Positions 16,381 through 24,764 of a stretch of DNA of 64,000 bases are shown here, piece by piece. The number at the start of each line of letters is the position of its first letter. Position 1 is the first letter of the stretch. Below the pieces are notes generated by a model, which was given only the letters and a program-made list of their open reading frames with translations, was not told where the DNA came from and did no database searches. Position numbers and translations under genes: made by a program. This stretch comes from Azophilus sp965214305 (GTDB taxonomy: Bacteria; Pseudomonadota; Gammaproteobacteria; Pseudomonadales; Azotimanducaceae). The stretch lies in the NCBI GenBank assembly GCA_965214305.1, contig OZ243949.1, positions 1,550,001 to 1,614,000 of the forward strand, written 5' to 3'.

Positions 16381-17571
16381 ATGCAGTTTGAGCGCCTACT
16401 AACCGCGCCCCTGGAATCGCCCAAGAGCTTCTTTCTTTTCGGCCCGAGAGGGACGGGCAAAACCACTTGGCTGAAGCACCATCTTCCGCAAGCGCTGTTC
16501 ATAAACCTGCTGCAAGCCGACTCCTATGGTTCCCTGTCGGCCGATCCCGGTCGGCTGCGAACGCTGATCCCACCGGACTACGCCGACTGGGTGGTTATTG
16601 ATGAAGTGCAGCGCATTCCGGCGTTACTCAACGAGGTGCATGATCTGATCGAATCACGCGGGTTGCGCTTCATTCTTACCGGATCAAGCGCCCGCAAGCT
16701 GCGTCGGCAGGGCGTGAATCTGCTCGCGGGCCGGGCCCGCACCTTCCACATGCATCCGCTGACGGTTACGGAGCAGCAGGACGCCTTCGACTTGCGGCAA
16801 TCGCTCCAGCACGGGCACCTGCCCGCCCGATTCAGCGACCCTGATCCCGGTGCTTACCTGCGGGACTACGTCCAAACCTATTTGCGGGAGGAGGTTATGC
16901 AGGAAGGGCTGACCCGTAACATCGGCCACTTTTCCCGCTTTCTGGAGGTGGCGAGCTTCTCACAGGGCCAAACCCTGAACATCAGCGGCGTCGCGCGCGA
17001 GGCCCAAGTGTCGCGGCCGATGGCGGAGAACTACTTTTCCATCCTTGAGGATCTGCTGATCGCCGTGCGCCTGCCGGTGTTTTCCCGCCGCGCCAAGCGA
17101 GGCCTTGTAGCGCAGAGCAAGTTCTACTTATTTGACGCAGGCGTGTTTCGAGCCATCCGGCCCACCGGTCCGTTGGACTCTGATGCGGAAATTGATGGGC
17201 CGGCATTGGAAACCCTCGTGCTGCAGGAATTGAGGGGAATCAACGACTGCCACGACCACCGTTACCAAATCCATTTCTGGCGCACCCAAGGCGGCTTGGA
17301 AGTGGACTTTGTTCTCTATGGGCCCGGAGGGCTGTTGGCAATCGAAGTTAAGCGATCAAGCCACATCGAGCGCAAGGACAGGCGGGCGCTTAGGGCGTTC
17401 AAGAAGGACTATCCGCCGGCGCAATGCTTCATCTTCTACGGCGGCTCGGTGCCGCTGCACATGGATGGCATCACTGTGCTGCCGCTTGAACATGCGCTCA
17501 AGAATCTCGGCCAGTTGCTCAGGGGCGGGGGCTCGGCCAAGTTCGAGCGGCTGGGGATTCCGGCGGTTTAG
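16381..17571 (+). CDS. AAA ATPase with DUF4143 domain
   Basis: 396-residue protein of the AAA_14/DUF4143 family. Walker A is GPRGTGKTT at 21-29 and Walker B is VVIDE at 71-75; LTGSSARKLRR follows as the sensor region. The DUF4143 half ends with EVDFVLYGPGGLLAIEVKRS, which carries the D...E-x-K pattern of a PD-(D/E)XK-like fold. These proteins are common in accessory regions and their biochemical role is not settled. GGTGAG lies just ahead of the ATG. It closes the defence island and seems intact. Confidence 0.88.
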   Translation: MQFERLLTAPLESPKSFFLFGPRGTGKTTWLKHHLPQALFINLLQADSYGSLSADPGRLRTLIPPDYADWVVIDEVQRIPALLNEVHDLIESRGLRFILTGSSARKLRRQGVNLLAGRARTFHMHPLTVTEQQDAFDLRQSLQHGHLPARFSDPDPGAYLRDYVQTYLREEVMQEGLTRNIGHFSRFLEVASFSQGQTLNISGVAREAQVSRPMAENYFSILEDLLIAVRLPVFSRRAKRGLVAQSKFYLFDAGVFRAIRPTGPLDSDAEIDGPALETLVLQELRGINDCHDHRYQIHFWRTQGGLEVDFVLYGPGGLLAIEVKRSSHIERKDRRALRAFKKDYPPAQCFIFYGGSVPLHMDGITVLPLEHALKNLGQLLRGGGSAKFERLGIPAV

Positions 17572-17711
17572 GATAGCGGCTTTTCACTTCCGCGACTTCC
17601 GCAAGCAGAGGCTGGTCCTGCATCGGTTTGATTTGGATTTAGAGACCGCGCCAACTGCGATGTTCCGCAGTCGAAAAATTCAAACTGCGACACTATCCTC
17701 CGGGCTCCTAG
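17572..17711. repeat. Repeat A remnants between AAA gene and desaturase
   Basis: Bases 17572-17612 are an A right arm (GCGGCTTTTC through GCAAGCAGAGGC). About 85 bp of unrelated sequence follow, then another A end (GGGCTCCTAG) finishing at CTAG 17708-17711. The first three bases of that CTAG form the TAG stop of the desaturase on the minus strand. Confidence 0.7.
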
Positions 17712-18910
17712 GCGCGGGCGAGTTTCGGTACCGTGTAGGACTTGAGTTCATCCACGAACTCCCGCAGTGATTGGATGCCCGTGGCCTCCGCGTCCCGGCA
17801 CCATTGCCGGAGCGCTTGCAGCATTTCCTCCGCGTTGCCGCCGCGCTGGGTCCAAATCGCTTGCAGCCCGAGCCTTAGGTTGTAGATCGTGTGGATGGCG
17901 TGGCTGGCGCCCACGGCTTGGCGAATGCGCTGCTTATCGGATTCGCCCACCAGCGACTCGTGCCGACAAAGCAGTTTATGCGCGGTGCGAATCAGACGCT
18001 CCGTGGCGCGGTCAACCTTCGCGCACTCCTCTTCGATCAGCGGCCGCACCACATCGTTTTTGTACTTGGCCATCAAACGAAAGCGGTCGTTCAGCACCGC
18101 CCAGGCAGTATCCATATCCAATGTTCTCTTGCCGGGCGCTTTCCGCGCCATGGGTCCGGTACTCAGCGGCCGGGCAAGACCAAAGGCCTGAAACAGTCGA
18201 ATCCACATCCAGCCGATATCAAACTCCCACCACTTCTGAGATAGCCGGGCGGAATTGGGATAGGTGTGGTGGTTGTTGTGCAGTTCCTCGCCGCCGATCA
18301 GGATGCCCCAAGGCAAGATGTTGGTACTGGCATCGGGTGATTCGAAGTTGCGGTACCCCCAATAATGGCCAACACCATTGATGACACCGGCGCCCAACAC
18401 CGGAATCCAGAGCATTTGCACCCCCCAAACCGTCAAACCGATAAAACCGAAGAGAGCAACGTCGATTACCGCCATCAAACCGATGCCGAGCATGGGGTAC
18501 TTGGTGTACAGATTGCGTTCCAGCCAATCGTCCGGGCAGCCCGAACCGTATCGTTCCATTATGCTCGAATCCCGGGCGGCGGATCGATAAGCCTCGGTGC
18601 CGCGCCAAAGGATCTGCCGAATGCCCAGCACCCGCGGGCTGTGCGGGTCAGCCTCGGTTTCGGTGGCGGCGTGGTGTTTGCGGTGGATGGCGGTCCATTC
18701 CTTGGTGACCATGCCGGTGGCCAGCCAGGACCAGAAACGAAAAAAATGTTGCAAGCCCGGATGCAAATCCACCGATCGGTGCGCGGAAAACCGATGCAGA
18801 TAGACGGTGACGGTAACGATCGTGATGTGGGTGACGATCAAAACATAGGCAACGATACCCCAGGCGGAGAGACTCCACCAACCATTGCTAAGCCAGTCCA
18901 CTACACCCAT
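17708..18910 (-). CDS. Membrane acyl-lipid desaturase (delta-9 type)
   Basis: 400-residue membrane fatty acid desaturase. The three histidine boxes that hold the di-iron centre are present: HRFSAH (H39, H44), HRKHH (H76-H80) and HNNHH (H211-H215). Two pairs of transmembrane helices lie between them. The substrate is probably an acyl chain on phospholipid or CoA, giving membrane unsaturation. After residue 250 a long basic, helical tail (about 150 residues) extends beyond the minimal enzyme, as in some proteobacterial DesA proteins. The stop codon lies in a CTAG at a repeat A end. Confidence 0.92.
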   Translation of the reverse strand: MGVVDWLSNGWWSLSAWGIVAYVLIVTHITIVTVTVYLHRFSAHRSVDLHPGLQHFFRFWSWLATGMVTKEWTAIHRKHHAATETEADPHSPRVLGIRQILWRGTEAYRSAARDSSIMERYGSGCPDDWLERNLYTKYPMLGIGLMAVIDVALFGFIGLTVWGVQMLWIPVLGAGVINGVGHYWGYRNFESPDASTNILPWGILIGGEELHNNHHTYPNSARLSQKWWEFDIGWMWIRLFQAFGLARPLSTGPMARKAPGKRTLDMDTAWAVLNDRFRLMAKYKNDVVRPLIEEECAKVDRATERLIRTAHKLLCRHESLVGESDKQRIRQAVGASHAIHTIYNLRLGLQAIWTQRGGNAEEMLQALRQWCRDAEATGIQSLREFVDELKSYTVPKLARA

Positions 18911-19067
18911 GCATCCGCTCCCTTAAGGTTTAGGTATCCCCTGTTATTCGCCCCCCGAAGAAATTCCGTTTTGGCACAGGTGCGGCCACATTGTCAACGT
19001 ATGGAACGCCCTTTCTTGCATAGAGGAGCCTAAGTCGCATCGCATGGCAGCGAGGCAGCAGAGGCTC

Positions 19068-19234
19068 CCAGGGGCCTCTGCCTTCGGAAGTCGCGAAAGC
19101 GAAAATTCGCTATCGTCGTCCCGTCGGCCGGTCGATTGAGGCGAATATCGAGCCATATTCAACGAAATCGAGCGGCCGACGGGACGGATGAGAGCGGATT
19201 TGCAGCCGCGAATTCCGCAGGCAGAGGCTCCTAG
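19068..19234. repeat. Repeat A, copy 8 (full, GTC/GAC arm type)
   Basis: 167-bp full copy from CCAG to CTAG. The inner arms CGTCCCGTCGGCC and GGCCGACGGGACG are perfectly complementary, extending to 21 bp with one mismatch. The terminal CTAG supplies the serA stop. A second A end (GAGGCAGCAGAGGCTCC) lies just before it, at 19052-19068. The remaining 157 bp up to the desaturase start hold a perfect TTGACA on the minus strand but no convincing -10. Confidence 0.88.
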
Positions 19235-20427
19235 GGCGCAGGCTGCCGGTGCAAACCGTTCAGCACCCGGACGTTGAGGACCGTGTCAATCGCGCACAGC
19301 TCATCAATCAGGGCGGGGGTCGGTGCGTCCTGCAAATCGAGCAGGTTATAGGCAACACCACCGCGACTTTTATTGATCATATCCACCACGTTGATGCCGC
19401 GCCGGGCCAATACAGAGGTCATTTGGCCGAGCATACCCGGCACATTGAGGTTGGTAATGGCAAGTCGGTAGCCTTCGGACAATTCCAGCGACACCGAGGG
19501 AAAGTTGACAGAGTTGGCGATATTGCCGGTTTCCAGAAAACTGGTGAGTTGCCTGGCCGCCATCACGGCACAGTTTTCCTCCGCCTCCTCGGTGCTCGCG
19601 CCAAGATGCGGCGTGAAAAAGACGCGGGGATGGTCGGTTAGGCCGGGAACCGGAAAATCCGCAATGTAGTGAGTGAGCCTTCCCTCGTCGAGCGCCCCGA
19701 CGAGCGCGTCACGGTCAACGATGGGTTCGCGGGCAAAATTCAGCAACACGGCACCGCGGCGGAAATACTGAAAACTCTCGCCGTCGATAAGGCTCCGGGT
19801 TTCCGGCAGCAGCGGCACGTGCAGGGTCACATAATCGGATTTGGCGAATAGGCTCGGCAGGTTCTCCATACGCTTGACCTCGCTGGGCAGGCGCCAGGCC
19901 GCGTCAACGGATATGGCCGGGTCGTAGCCGAGCACCTCCATACCCAAATCGAGCGCCGTGCGTGCCACCATCGAACCAATGGCGCCCAAACCCACAACGC
20001 CCAACGACTTACCGAACAGTTCCCGACCCTTAAAGCGTTTCTTTTCCGCCTCCACCAAAGCGTCGAGTTCGGCTTGGCTGGCGAACCCGCCCAGGGACGA
20101 AACGAAGGCCATGCCACCGACGAGGTTCCTGGAGGAAATGAGCAGCGCCGCCAACACCAGTTCCTTCACCGAATTGGCATTGGCGCCGGGGGTATTGAAG
20201 ACGACGATGCCCTGCTCCGTGCAATAATCCACCGGCACATTGTTTACCCCGGCACCGGCGCGGGCCAGGGCGCGCAGATTCGCGCCCAGTTCGTCCGGTT
20301 GCAACCTGTGGCTGCGCAGCAGCATGCCGTCGGCGTCGGGCAGATCGTGGCCCAGTTCGTAACGTTCTTCGGGAAAGCATTGCAGACCGCGGTGCGCTAT
20401 CTGATTGAACAGGCGAATCTTGTACAT
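19231..20427 (-). CDS. serA: D-3-phosphoglycerate dehydrogenase
   Basis: 398 residues, the first step of serine synthesis (3-phosphoglycerate to 3-phosphohydroxypyruvate, NAD dependent). The NAD-binding turn GVVGLGAIGS, the catalytic Arg region LNFAREPIVD and the HLGAST box with the catalytic His are present. The last 75 residues form an ACT domain (YRLAITNLNVPGMLGQMTSVL), which binds serine for feedback inhibition in related enzymes. It is of the short, single-ACT type. murG lies upstream on the same strand, with a GC-rich hairpin between. The TAG stop is part of the repeat A terminal CTAG. Confidence 0.94.
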   Translation of the reverse strand: MYKIRLFNQIAHRGLQCFPEERYELGHDLPDADGMLLRSHRLQPDELGANLRALARAGAGVNNVPVDYCTEQGIVVFNTPGANANSVKELVLAALLISSRNLVGGMAFVSSLGGFASQAELDALVEAEKKRFKGRELFGKSLGVVGLGAIGSMVARTALDLGMEVLGYDPAISVDAAWRLPSEVKRMENLPSLFAKSDYVTLHVPLLPETRSLIDGESFQYFRRGAVLLNFAREPIVDRDALVGALDEGRLTHYIADFPVPGLTDHPRVFFTPHLGASTEEAEENCAVMAARQLTSFLETGNIANSVNFPSVSLELSEGYRLAITNLNVPGMLGQMTSVLARRGINVVDMINKSRGGVAYNLLDLQDAPTPALIDELCAIDTVLNVRVLNGLHRQPAP

Positions 20428-20460
20428 GGATGCTGGCTACCTCAACTCAACGCCAACCCC

Positions 20461-20490
20461 GGCCCGGCCCATTCATGAATCGGCCGGGCC
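20461..20490 (-). terminator. GC-rich hairpin between murG and serA
   Basis: Perfect 9-bp inverted repeat GGCCCGGCC / GGCCGGGCC around a 12-base loop, 21 bp after the murG stop. There is no T-run, so it may be a weak terminator, attenuator or mRNA stabiliser rather than a classic intrinsic terminator. Confidence 0.5.
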
Positions 20491-20510
20491 AGGGGGAAAG
20501 GGCGCGGATT

Positions 20511-21620
20511 CTATCTCAGTTCGTGTCCCAAACCAGCCCGCCTGAGCACCGCGCATAACGATTCCACTGCGGGCGGGGCGGCAAAGCCCGCCAAACGCGC
20601 CGCCCAGGCTTGCCGTTCTTCGAGCATGGCAAGAATCGCATCCGACAAAGTATCGGCATCCAGATTTTCCTGCCGAAGCACGAGGCTGAAACCGGCGCAC
20701 GCCGCATACTCCGCGTTTTCAATCTGGTCACCGCGGCTGGCGAGCGCCGGCAGCGGAATCAACAAGTTCGGCTTGCCAAGCGTTAGCAGTTCAAAGAGGG
20801 TGTTGGCACCGGCTCGGGATACCACCAAGTCGGCGGCGGCCAACATATGGCCCCAATCCGCGCCCACAAATTCGTATTCGCTGTACCCCGGCAGAGCCAG
20901 GCCGGTGCGCTTACCCGGCCCGCAAACATGCACCAGACAGCATTGCTCCACCAAGCGCGGCGCCGCCTCGACAACCACCGCATTGAGGGCATCCGCGCCA
21001 AGGCTGCCGCCGGTGATCAATACCAGGGGCTTGCCCGGCTCCGCCCGCACCAGGGCCCTACCCCGCGCGACGGTGCCGTTAAGCAGTTCCGGGCGCACGG
21101 GTGATCCGGTGTGTTTGAGTTCGCCGCGCAGATAACGGGGGCGGCGCATGGGAAAGCTCGTGCAGAGCACATCGACGAAAGGCATGGCAAGGCGATTGGC
21201 CAGCCCCGGCGAGAAATCGGATTCGTGCGCGACAATGGGAATGCGCCTTAGCCAGCCGGCCAGCACTACCGGGAAACTCAGGTGCCCGCCCTTGGAAAAA
21301 ATCACGCTGGGACGGATGCGTCCAAGCAGCCGGAAACTCTGCCAGATGCCCCGCACCACAAGCAGCGCATCGGTTAAATTCCGCCACGACCAATAGCGTC
21401 GCAACTTGCCCGAGGTAATGCCGAAATAGCGCACACTGGCGAGATCTTCCAAATACCGGCGCTCCGCCCCTTCGGTTCCGCCGATATAGGCGACTTCCAC
21501 ACCCTCCGCCAAGAGCGCACGCATTACCGGTACCGCCGGCAGCACATGGCCAGCCGTACCGCCGCCGGTAAAGACCGCGCTTGCCCGTAGGCGCACAGAG
21601 GCGCTGTCCGGCGCAATCAT
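20511..21620 (-). CDS. murG: MurG-family N-acetylglucosaminyltransferase
   Basis: 369-residue GT-B glycosyltransferase. MurG adds GlcNAc to lipid I to make lipid II at the inner face of the cytoplasmic membrane. The first glycine loop reads FTGGGTAGHVLP, followed by ITSGKLRRYW, FSKGGHLSFPVV, HESDFSPGLANR and, in the UDP-GlcNAc domain, SRAGANTLFELL and PLPALASRGDQIENA. The SGKLRRYW and HESDFSPG versions resemble the Firmicutes-type enzyme more than E. coli MurG. It is away from any dcw cluster, so the genome may have another murG. The ATG overlaps the TGA of the upstream gene. Confidence 0.85.
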   Translation of the reverse strand: MIAPDSASVRLRASAVFTGGGTAGHVLPAVPVMRALLAEGVEVAYIGGTEGAERRYLEDLASVRYFGITSGKLRRYWSWRNLTDALLVVRGIWQSFRLLGRIRPSVIFSKGGHLSFPVVLAGWLRRIPIVAHESDFSPGLANRLAMPFVDVLCTSFPMRRPRYLRGELKHTGSPVRPELLNGTVARGRALVRAEPGKPLVLITGGSLGADALNAVVVEAAPRLVEQCCLVHVCGPGKRTGLALPGYSEYEFVGADWGHMLAAADLVVSRAGANTLFELLTLGKPNLLIPLPALASRGDQIENAEYAACAGFSLVLRQENLDADTLSDAILAMLEERQAWAARLAGFAAPPAVESLCAVLRRAGLGHELR

Positions 21621-22201
21621 CGCGTTCCCGGTGACTGGTCAGCCTTGTTGCGCCATGCCTTCAGGCCCCAGGTAATCACATAGTGGATGCCGGAAACCAC
21701 GCCAAGCACCGCCAACACATAGAAACCCCAAGCGGTAACGAACCACAAGGCCGCATCACTCAAGACGCCAAACCCGCCCAATCCGAGCAACAAAAGCAAC
21801 AACACAACAATCTGTACTACGGTATTGGCTTTACTGACCGGTGTCGGTGCCATCTCAAGTTCACCGAACCAGAGACGATAGACACCGGCCCCGCCGAGGA
21901 TGACCGCGTCGCGCGTAATCACCAAAACCGCCAACCACAAGGGGATATGGCCCTGTATGGTGAATATGACGAACACGACCAACACCAGCAGTTTATCGGC
22001 CAACGGATCCATCATCGAACCCAGGGCGCTGCGCCAGCCGAAGCGGCGCGCCAACTCGCCATCAAGCGCATCGGACGCACCGGCCACACCGACCACCACC
22101 AACGCCTCGGAATAACGGCCCTGCCACATCAGCCAGGCGGCCGGCACCACGAGTAGTAGGCGCAAGCCAGTGATTAAGTTGGGTATCAGCGACCAGCGCA
22201 T
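21617..22201 (-). CDS. CDP-alcohol phosphatidyltransferase (PgsA-like)
   Basis: 194-residue inner-membrane enzyme. The signature D-x2-DG-x2-AR-x8-G-x3-D-x3-D is complete in DALDGELARR followed by GSMMDPLADK, so it should use a CDP-diacylglycerol-type donor with Mg2+. About five hydrophobic helices are seen. The acceptor is probably glycerol 3-phosphate, inferred from family and from similar genes next to DUF2066 in gammaproteobacteria. The ATG at 22201 lies two bases after the DUF2066 stop. It overlaps murG by ATGA, so DUF2066, this gene and murG form one operon. Confidence 0.87.
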   Translation of the reverse strand: MRWSLIPNLITGLRLLLVVPAAWLMWQGRYSEALVVVGVAGASDALDGELARRFGWRSALGSMMDPLADKLLVLVVFVIFTIQGHIPLWLAVLVITRDAVILGGAGVYRLWFGELEMAPTPVSKANTVVQIVVLLLLLLGLGGFGVLSDAALWFVTAWGFYVLAVLGVVSGIHYVITWGLKAWRNKADQSPGTR

Positions 22202-22203
22202 GG

Positions 22204-23262
22204 TCAGGGTTCCCGCCAAATAAGCAGCGCGGGACCGGTTGGGTCCGCAAGGATGCGGCCGTCCCTCGCAAACAGTTCCAATAGCTGTTCGAGCGTTGCC
22301 CGGGTGTGCAGCCGAATACCAAGCCGCTCGACGTCGAGCGCCACCACATCGACGGTGGAAACGAATTCCAAGCCTTCCAGGTAATTCAATAAATGGCCGT
22401 AGCTTGCCGGCGAGTCGATGCCGCGAACCGTCAAGGTCAATTGATTGCGCGCGCGCGCCAACACCGCAAAGCGGCTGGCCAATTCATTGACGATGAAGTC
22501 CGCCGTGGCACGGCCGGCGGCGGCGAGGGTGGCAACGGTAACATCGGCGGAGAACTCCTGCTCGCCCAGCCATGCCTCCAAGCTGCCGGTATAGTGGGCG
22601 CCAGTACCCGGCTCGCAGGCAACCGCCAGCGCACAGTCCCGCTTGCGCAGCTGTCCCACCAGAATCACCTCGGCACCATAGCGCTTTGATGCGGTTTCGA
22701 GCGCTCCAAACAGCCGGCCGCCGATCACCGCCGGCTGTATACGCACACTATCCTCCAAATCCATCAGGGGCAATTTCAGAATTAGGCCGCGTTGTCGCCC
22801 CCGTGCCCGCAACGCCTCGGCCATGGCGTGGTCGCCGCTAACGATTTGCCGCACACCACCATCCTCGACCACCAGCCAAACGATCACCACGGGACGATTG
22901 ACCGACCAAACCGGCAAGCGCGCCGCATCCACCAAGGCCAGCACAGCCAACGGAACAAAATGAATCCGCAACGTACCGTCCTCAAGATAGACAAAGCGAT
23001 TGTAGTAGGCCTCCGGCCGACTCAGCGCCGCACGCACTTCCGCGTTGCGCGGTATGTGCGCCAGACCACTGACGCGAGACAGCACTTCGGCCAGAGCCGC
23101 GCCGGAAACCGCCCGTCTTGCCTCGGCGGTGCGTCCCGCGACGGCCATATCCACATCGTAAAGCCAAGGCACGGGCGCGGCGGTGGCGGGCACGGGCATG
23201 CAGAGCACCAGCAGGAACAGGGCGACCCCAGCGAAAACTCCTTTGCCGATCGCGTAAATAAT
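22204..23262 (-). CDS. DUF2066 exported protein with a probable ATT start
   Basis: 352 residues if translation starts at the ATT at 23262. DUF2066 proteins sit between purM and pgsA-like genes in gammaproteobacteria; their function is unknown. The signal peptide core FAGVALFLLVLC plus PVPATAA lies upstream of the only GTG (23208) and ATG (23199), and a TAG is 15 bp before the ATT. No ATG, GTG or TTG exists in that interval. AGGAG is spaced 9-10 bases before the first ATT. ATT starts are known in infC and pcnB, where they keep expression low. Starting at GTG would remove most of the signal sequence. Confidence 0.8.
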   Translation of the reverse strand: MIYAIGKGVFAGVALFLLVLCMPVPATAAPVPWLYDVDMAVAGRTAEARRAVSGAALAEVLSRVSGLAHIPRNAEVRAALSRPEAYYNRFVYLEDGTLRIHFVPLAVLALVDAARLPVWSVNRPVVIVWLVVEDGGVRQIVSGDHAMAEALRARGRQRGLILKLPLMDLEDSVRIQPAVIGGRLFGALETASKRYGAEVILVGQLRKRDCALAVACEPGTGAHYTGSLEAWLGEQEFSADVTVATLAAAGRATADFIVNELASRFAVLARARNQLTLTVRGIDSPASYGHLLNYLEGLEFVSTVDVVALDVERLGIRLHTRATLEQLLELFARDGRILADPTGPALLIWREP

Positions 23263-23264
23263 GG

Positions 23265-23280
23265 GAACAACCTCCTAATT
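23265..23280 (-). promoter_or_regulatory. Ribosome binding site of the DUF2066 gene
   Basis: TAGGAGGTTGTTCCC directly before two consecutive ATT codons. The strong AGGAGG supports initiation here despite the non-standard start codon. The TAG in it is the in-frame stop that bounds the gene upstream. Confidence 0.65.
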
Positions 23281-23357
23281 GGGCGGGCCGGCAATTTTAA
23301 CCGAAGGTTGCCGCCGGAGTGCTGCCATGCAAGGAACAGAGACCAATGCCCGGGAAA

Positions 23358-23467
23358 GAGCGGGCCTGTGGGGTTTCCCTTGCCGCGCCGTTCAGCTTGC
23401 TCCGTACCCCCTCGTACACCGGGAAGCGGGCGCCCAGCGCGGCAAGGGAAAGCGCACGGGCCCGCTC
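23358..23467. repeat. Repeat C, copy 2
   Basis: GC palindrome with arms beginning GAGCGGGCCTGTGGGGTTT and ending in GCACGGGCCCGCTC, the inner part closing on CCCTTGCCGCG / CGCGGCAAGGG. Its loop is nearly identical to copy 3. Confidence 0.85.
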
Positions 23468-23556
23468 GCCGCCAAGCCCCGAACCCAAAACCCGCCCCAT
23501 GCAAGAAAACCCACCCCGCACCAATGCACGGGCAACAACACCCAACGCCCGCGAAA

Positions 23557-23666
23557 GAGCGGGCCTGTGGGGTTTCCCTTGCCGCGCCGTTCAGCTTGCT
23601 CCGCACCCCCTCGTACACCGGGAAGCGGGCGCCCAGCGCGGCAAGGGAAAGCGCACAGGCCCGCTC
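23557..23666. repeat. Repeat C, copy 3
   Basis: Direct repeat of copy 2, 199 bp further on, with only a few base changes. Both lie in the 475-bp space between the divergent DUF2066 and purM genes, which otherwise shows no gene; long frames through it come from the palindromes' high GC. Confidence 0.85.
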
Positions 23667-23737
23667 GCTGCCAAATAGTAAACCGATTCAATCTCACTTC
23701 ATGGAGTTGGCGAGATAGGCGGGCTAGACTAGCGCGC

Positions 23738-24754
23738 ATGGGACTTACGTATCGCGAAGCCGGTGTCGATGTGGATGCCGGCAATGAACTCGTGGCGCGC
23801 ATCGCCAAAGCCAGCCAATCCACGCACAGGCCGGAAGTGCTGCACGGTCTTGGTGGCTTCGCCGCATTGGTGGAAGTGCCAGCCGGCTACAAGCGCCCCG
23901 TGCTCGCCACCGGAGCCGATGGGGTCGGCACCAAACTCAAGCTGGCCATCGATTGGGACGATCACGAAGGTATCGGTCAAGATCTTGTTGCCATGTGCGT
24001 CAACGATGTCCTTGTCACCGGTGCCCAGCCCCTGCTGTTTCTCGACTACTACGCCACGGGCCATCTTGATGTCGAGCAGGCGGAACGGATCATCATCGGC
24101 GTTGCCAGCGGCTGCAAAGCGGCCGGATGCTCACTGGCGGGTGGCGAAACCGCGGAAATGCCGGGCCTCTATGCCAATGGCGAGTACGATATTGCCGGGT
24201 TCTGCGTGGGCGTTGTCGAACACGAGCGAATCGTTGACGGCGGCAAGATTGAGGCGGGCGATTGTTTGCTCGGCCTCGCCGCCGACGGGCCGCACGCCAA
24301 CGGCTATTCGCTGATTCGAGCCATTCTCGCTCGACGGGGAACAGCACCCGGCGAGGAGGTTCGCCGCCGCCTGCTTGCGCCCACGCGCATTTACGTTAAA
24401 CCGATACTCCAGTTGCTCGATCAGGCCGATGTGCGCGGCATGGCCCACATTACCGGCGGCGGGTTGATTGAAAACATACCCCGGATGTTGCGCGATAACA
24501 GCTTGGCGGCGGCTATTCGCCTCGATGCATGGCAATGGCCGGGCATCTTCAAGTGGCTACAGAACGAAGGCCGCATCAAGCAGCGCGAGATGCTGCGCAC
24601 CTTCAATTGCGGTATCGGCTTTGTCGTCTGCGTTCCCGCCGACCAAGCCGAAGCGGTCCGCGCGGCCCTGGAGGCAAGTGGCGAATCCGCCATCAAAATC
24701 GGCGAGATTGTTGAGCGCGGCCACGCCACCGGTGCCAACGAACTCTTGCTCTAG
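23738..24754 (+). CDS. purM: Phosphoribosylformylglycinamidine cyclo-ligase (AIR synthase)
   Basis: 338 residues. PurM closes the imidazole ring in purine synthesis, using ATP on FGAM. The ATG at 23738 gives the family start MGLTYREAGVDVDAGNELV; the frame runs on upstream into the C palindromes, but that is not homologous sequence. Landmarks are ATGADGVGTKLKLA, LVAMCVNDVLVTGAQPL, the GGETAEMPG nucleotide loop, ITGGGLIENIPR and FNCGIGFVV. No purN follows; ligA converges after 10 bp. It is a single-gene unit behind the repeats. Confidence 0.97.
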   Translation: MGLTYREAGVDVDAGNELVARIAKASQSTHRPEVLHGLGGFAALVEVPAGYKRPVLATGADGVGTKLKLAIDWDDHEGIGQDLVAMCVNDVLVTGAQPLLFLDYYATGHLDVEQAERIIIGVASGCKAAGCSLAGGETAEMPGLYANGEYDIAGFCVGVVEHERIVDGGKIEAGDCLLGLAADGPHANGYSLIRAILARRGTAPGEEVRRRLLAPTRIYVKPILQLLDQADVRGMAHITGGGLIENIPRMLRDNSLAAAIRLDAWQWPGIFKWLQNEGRIKQREMLRTFNCGIGFVVCVPADQAEAVRAALEASGESAIKIGEIVERGHATGANELLL

Positions 24755-24764
24755 ACACCTCTGC

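Noticed and set aside
23279..23737. N-terminal extension of purM by 153 codons
   Set aside because: Encoded by two C palindromes; homologous sequence starts at the ATG at 23738.
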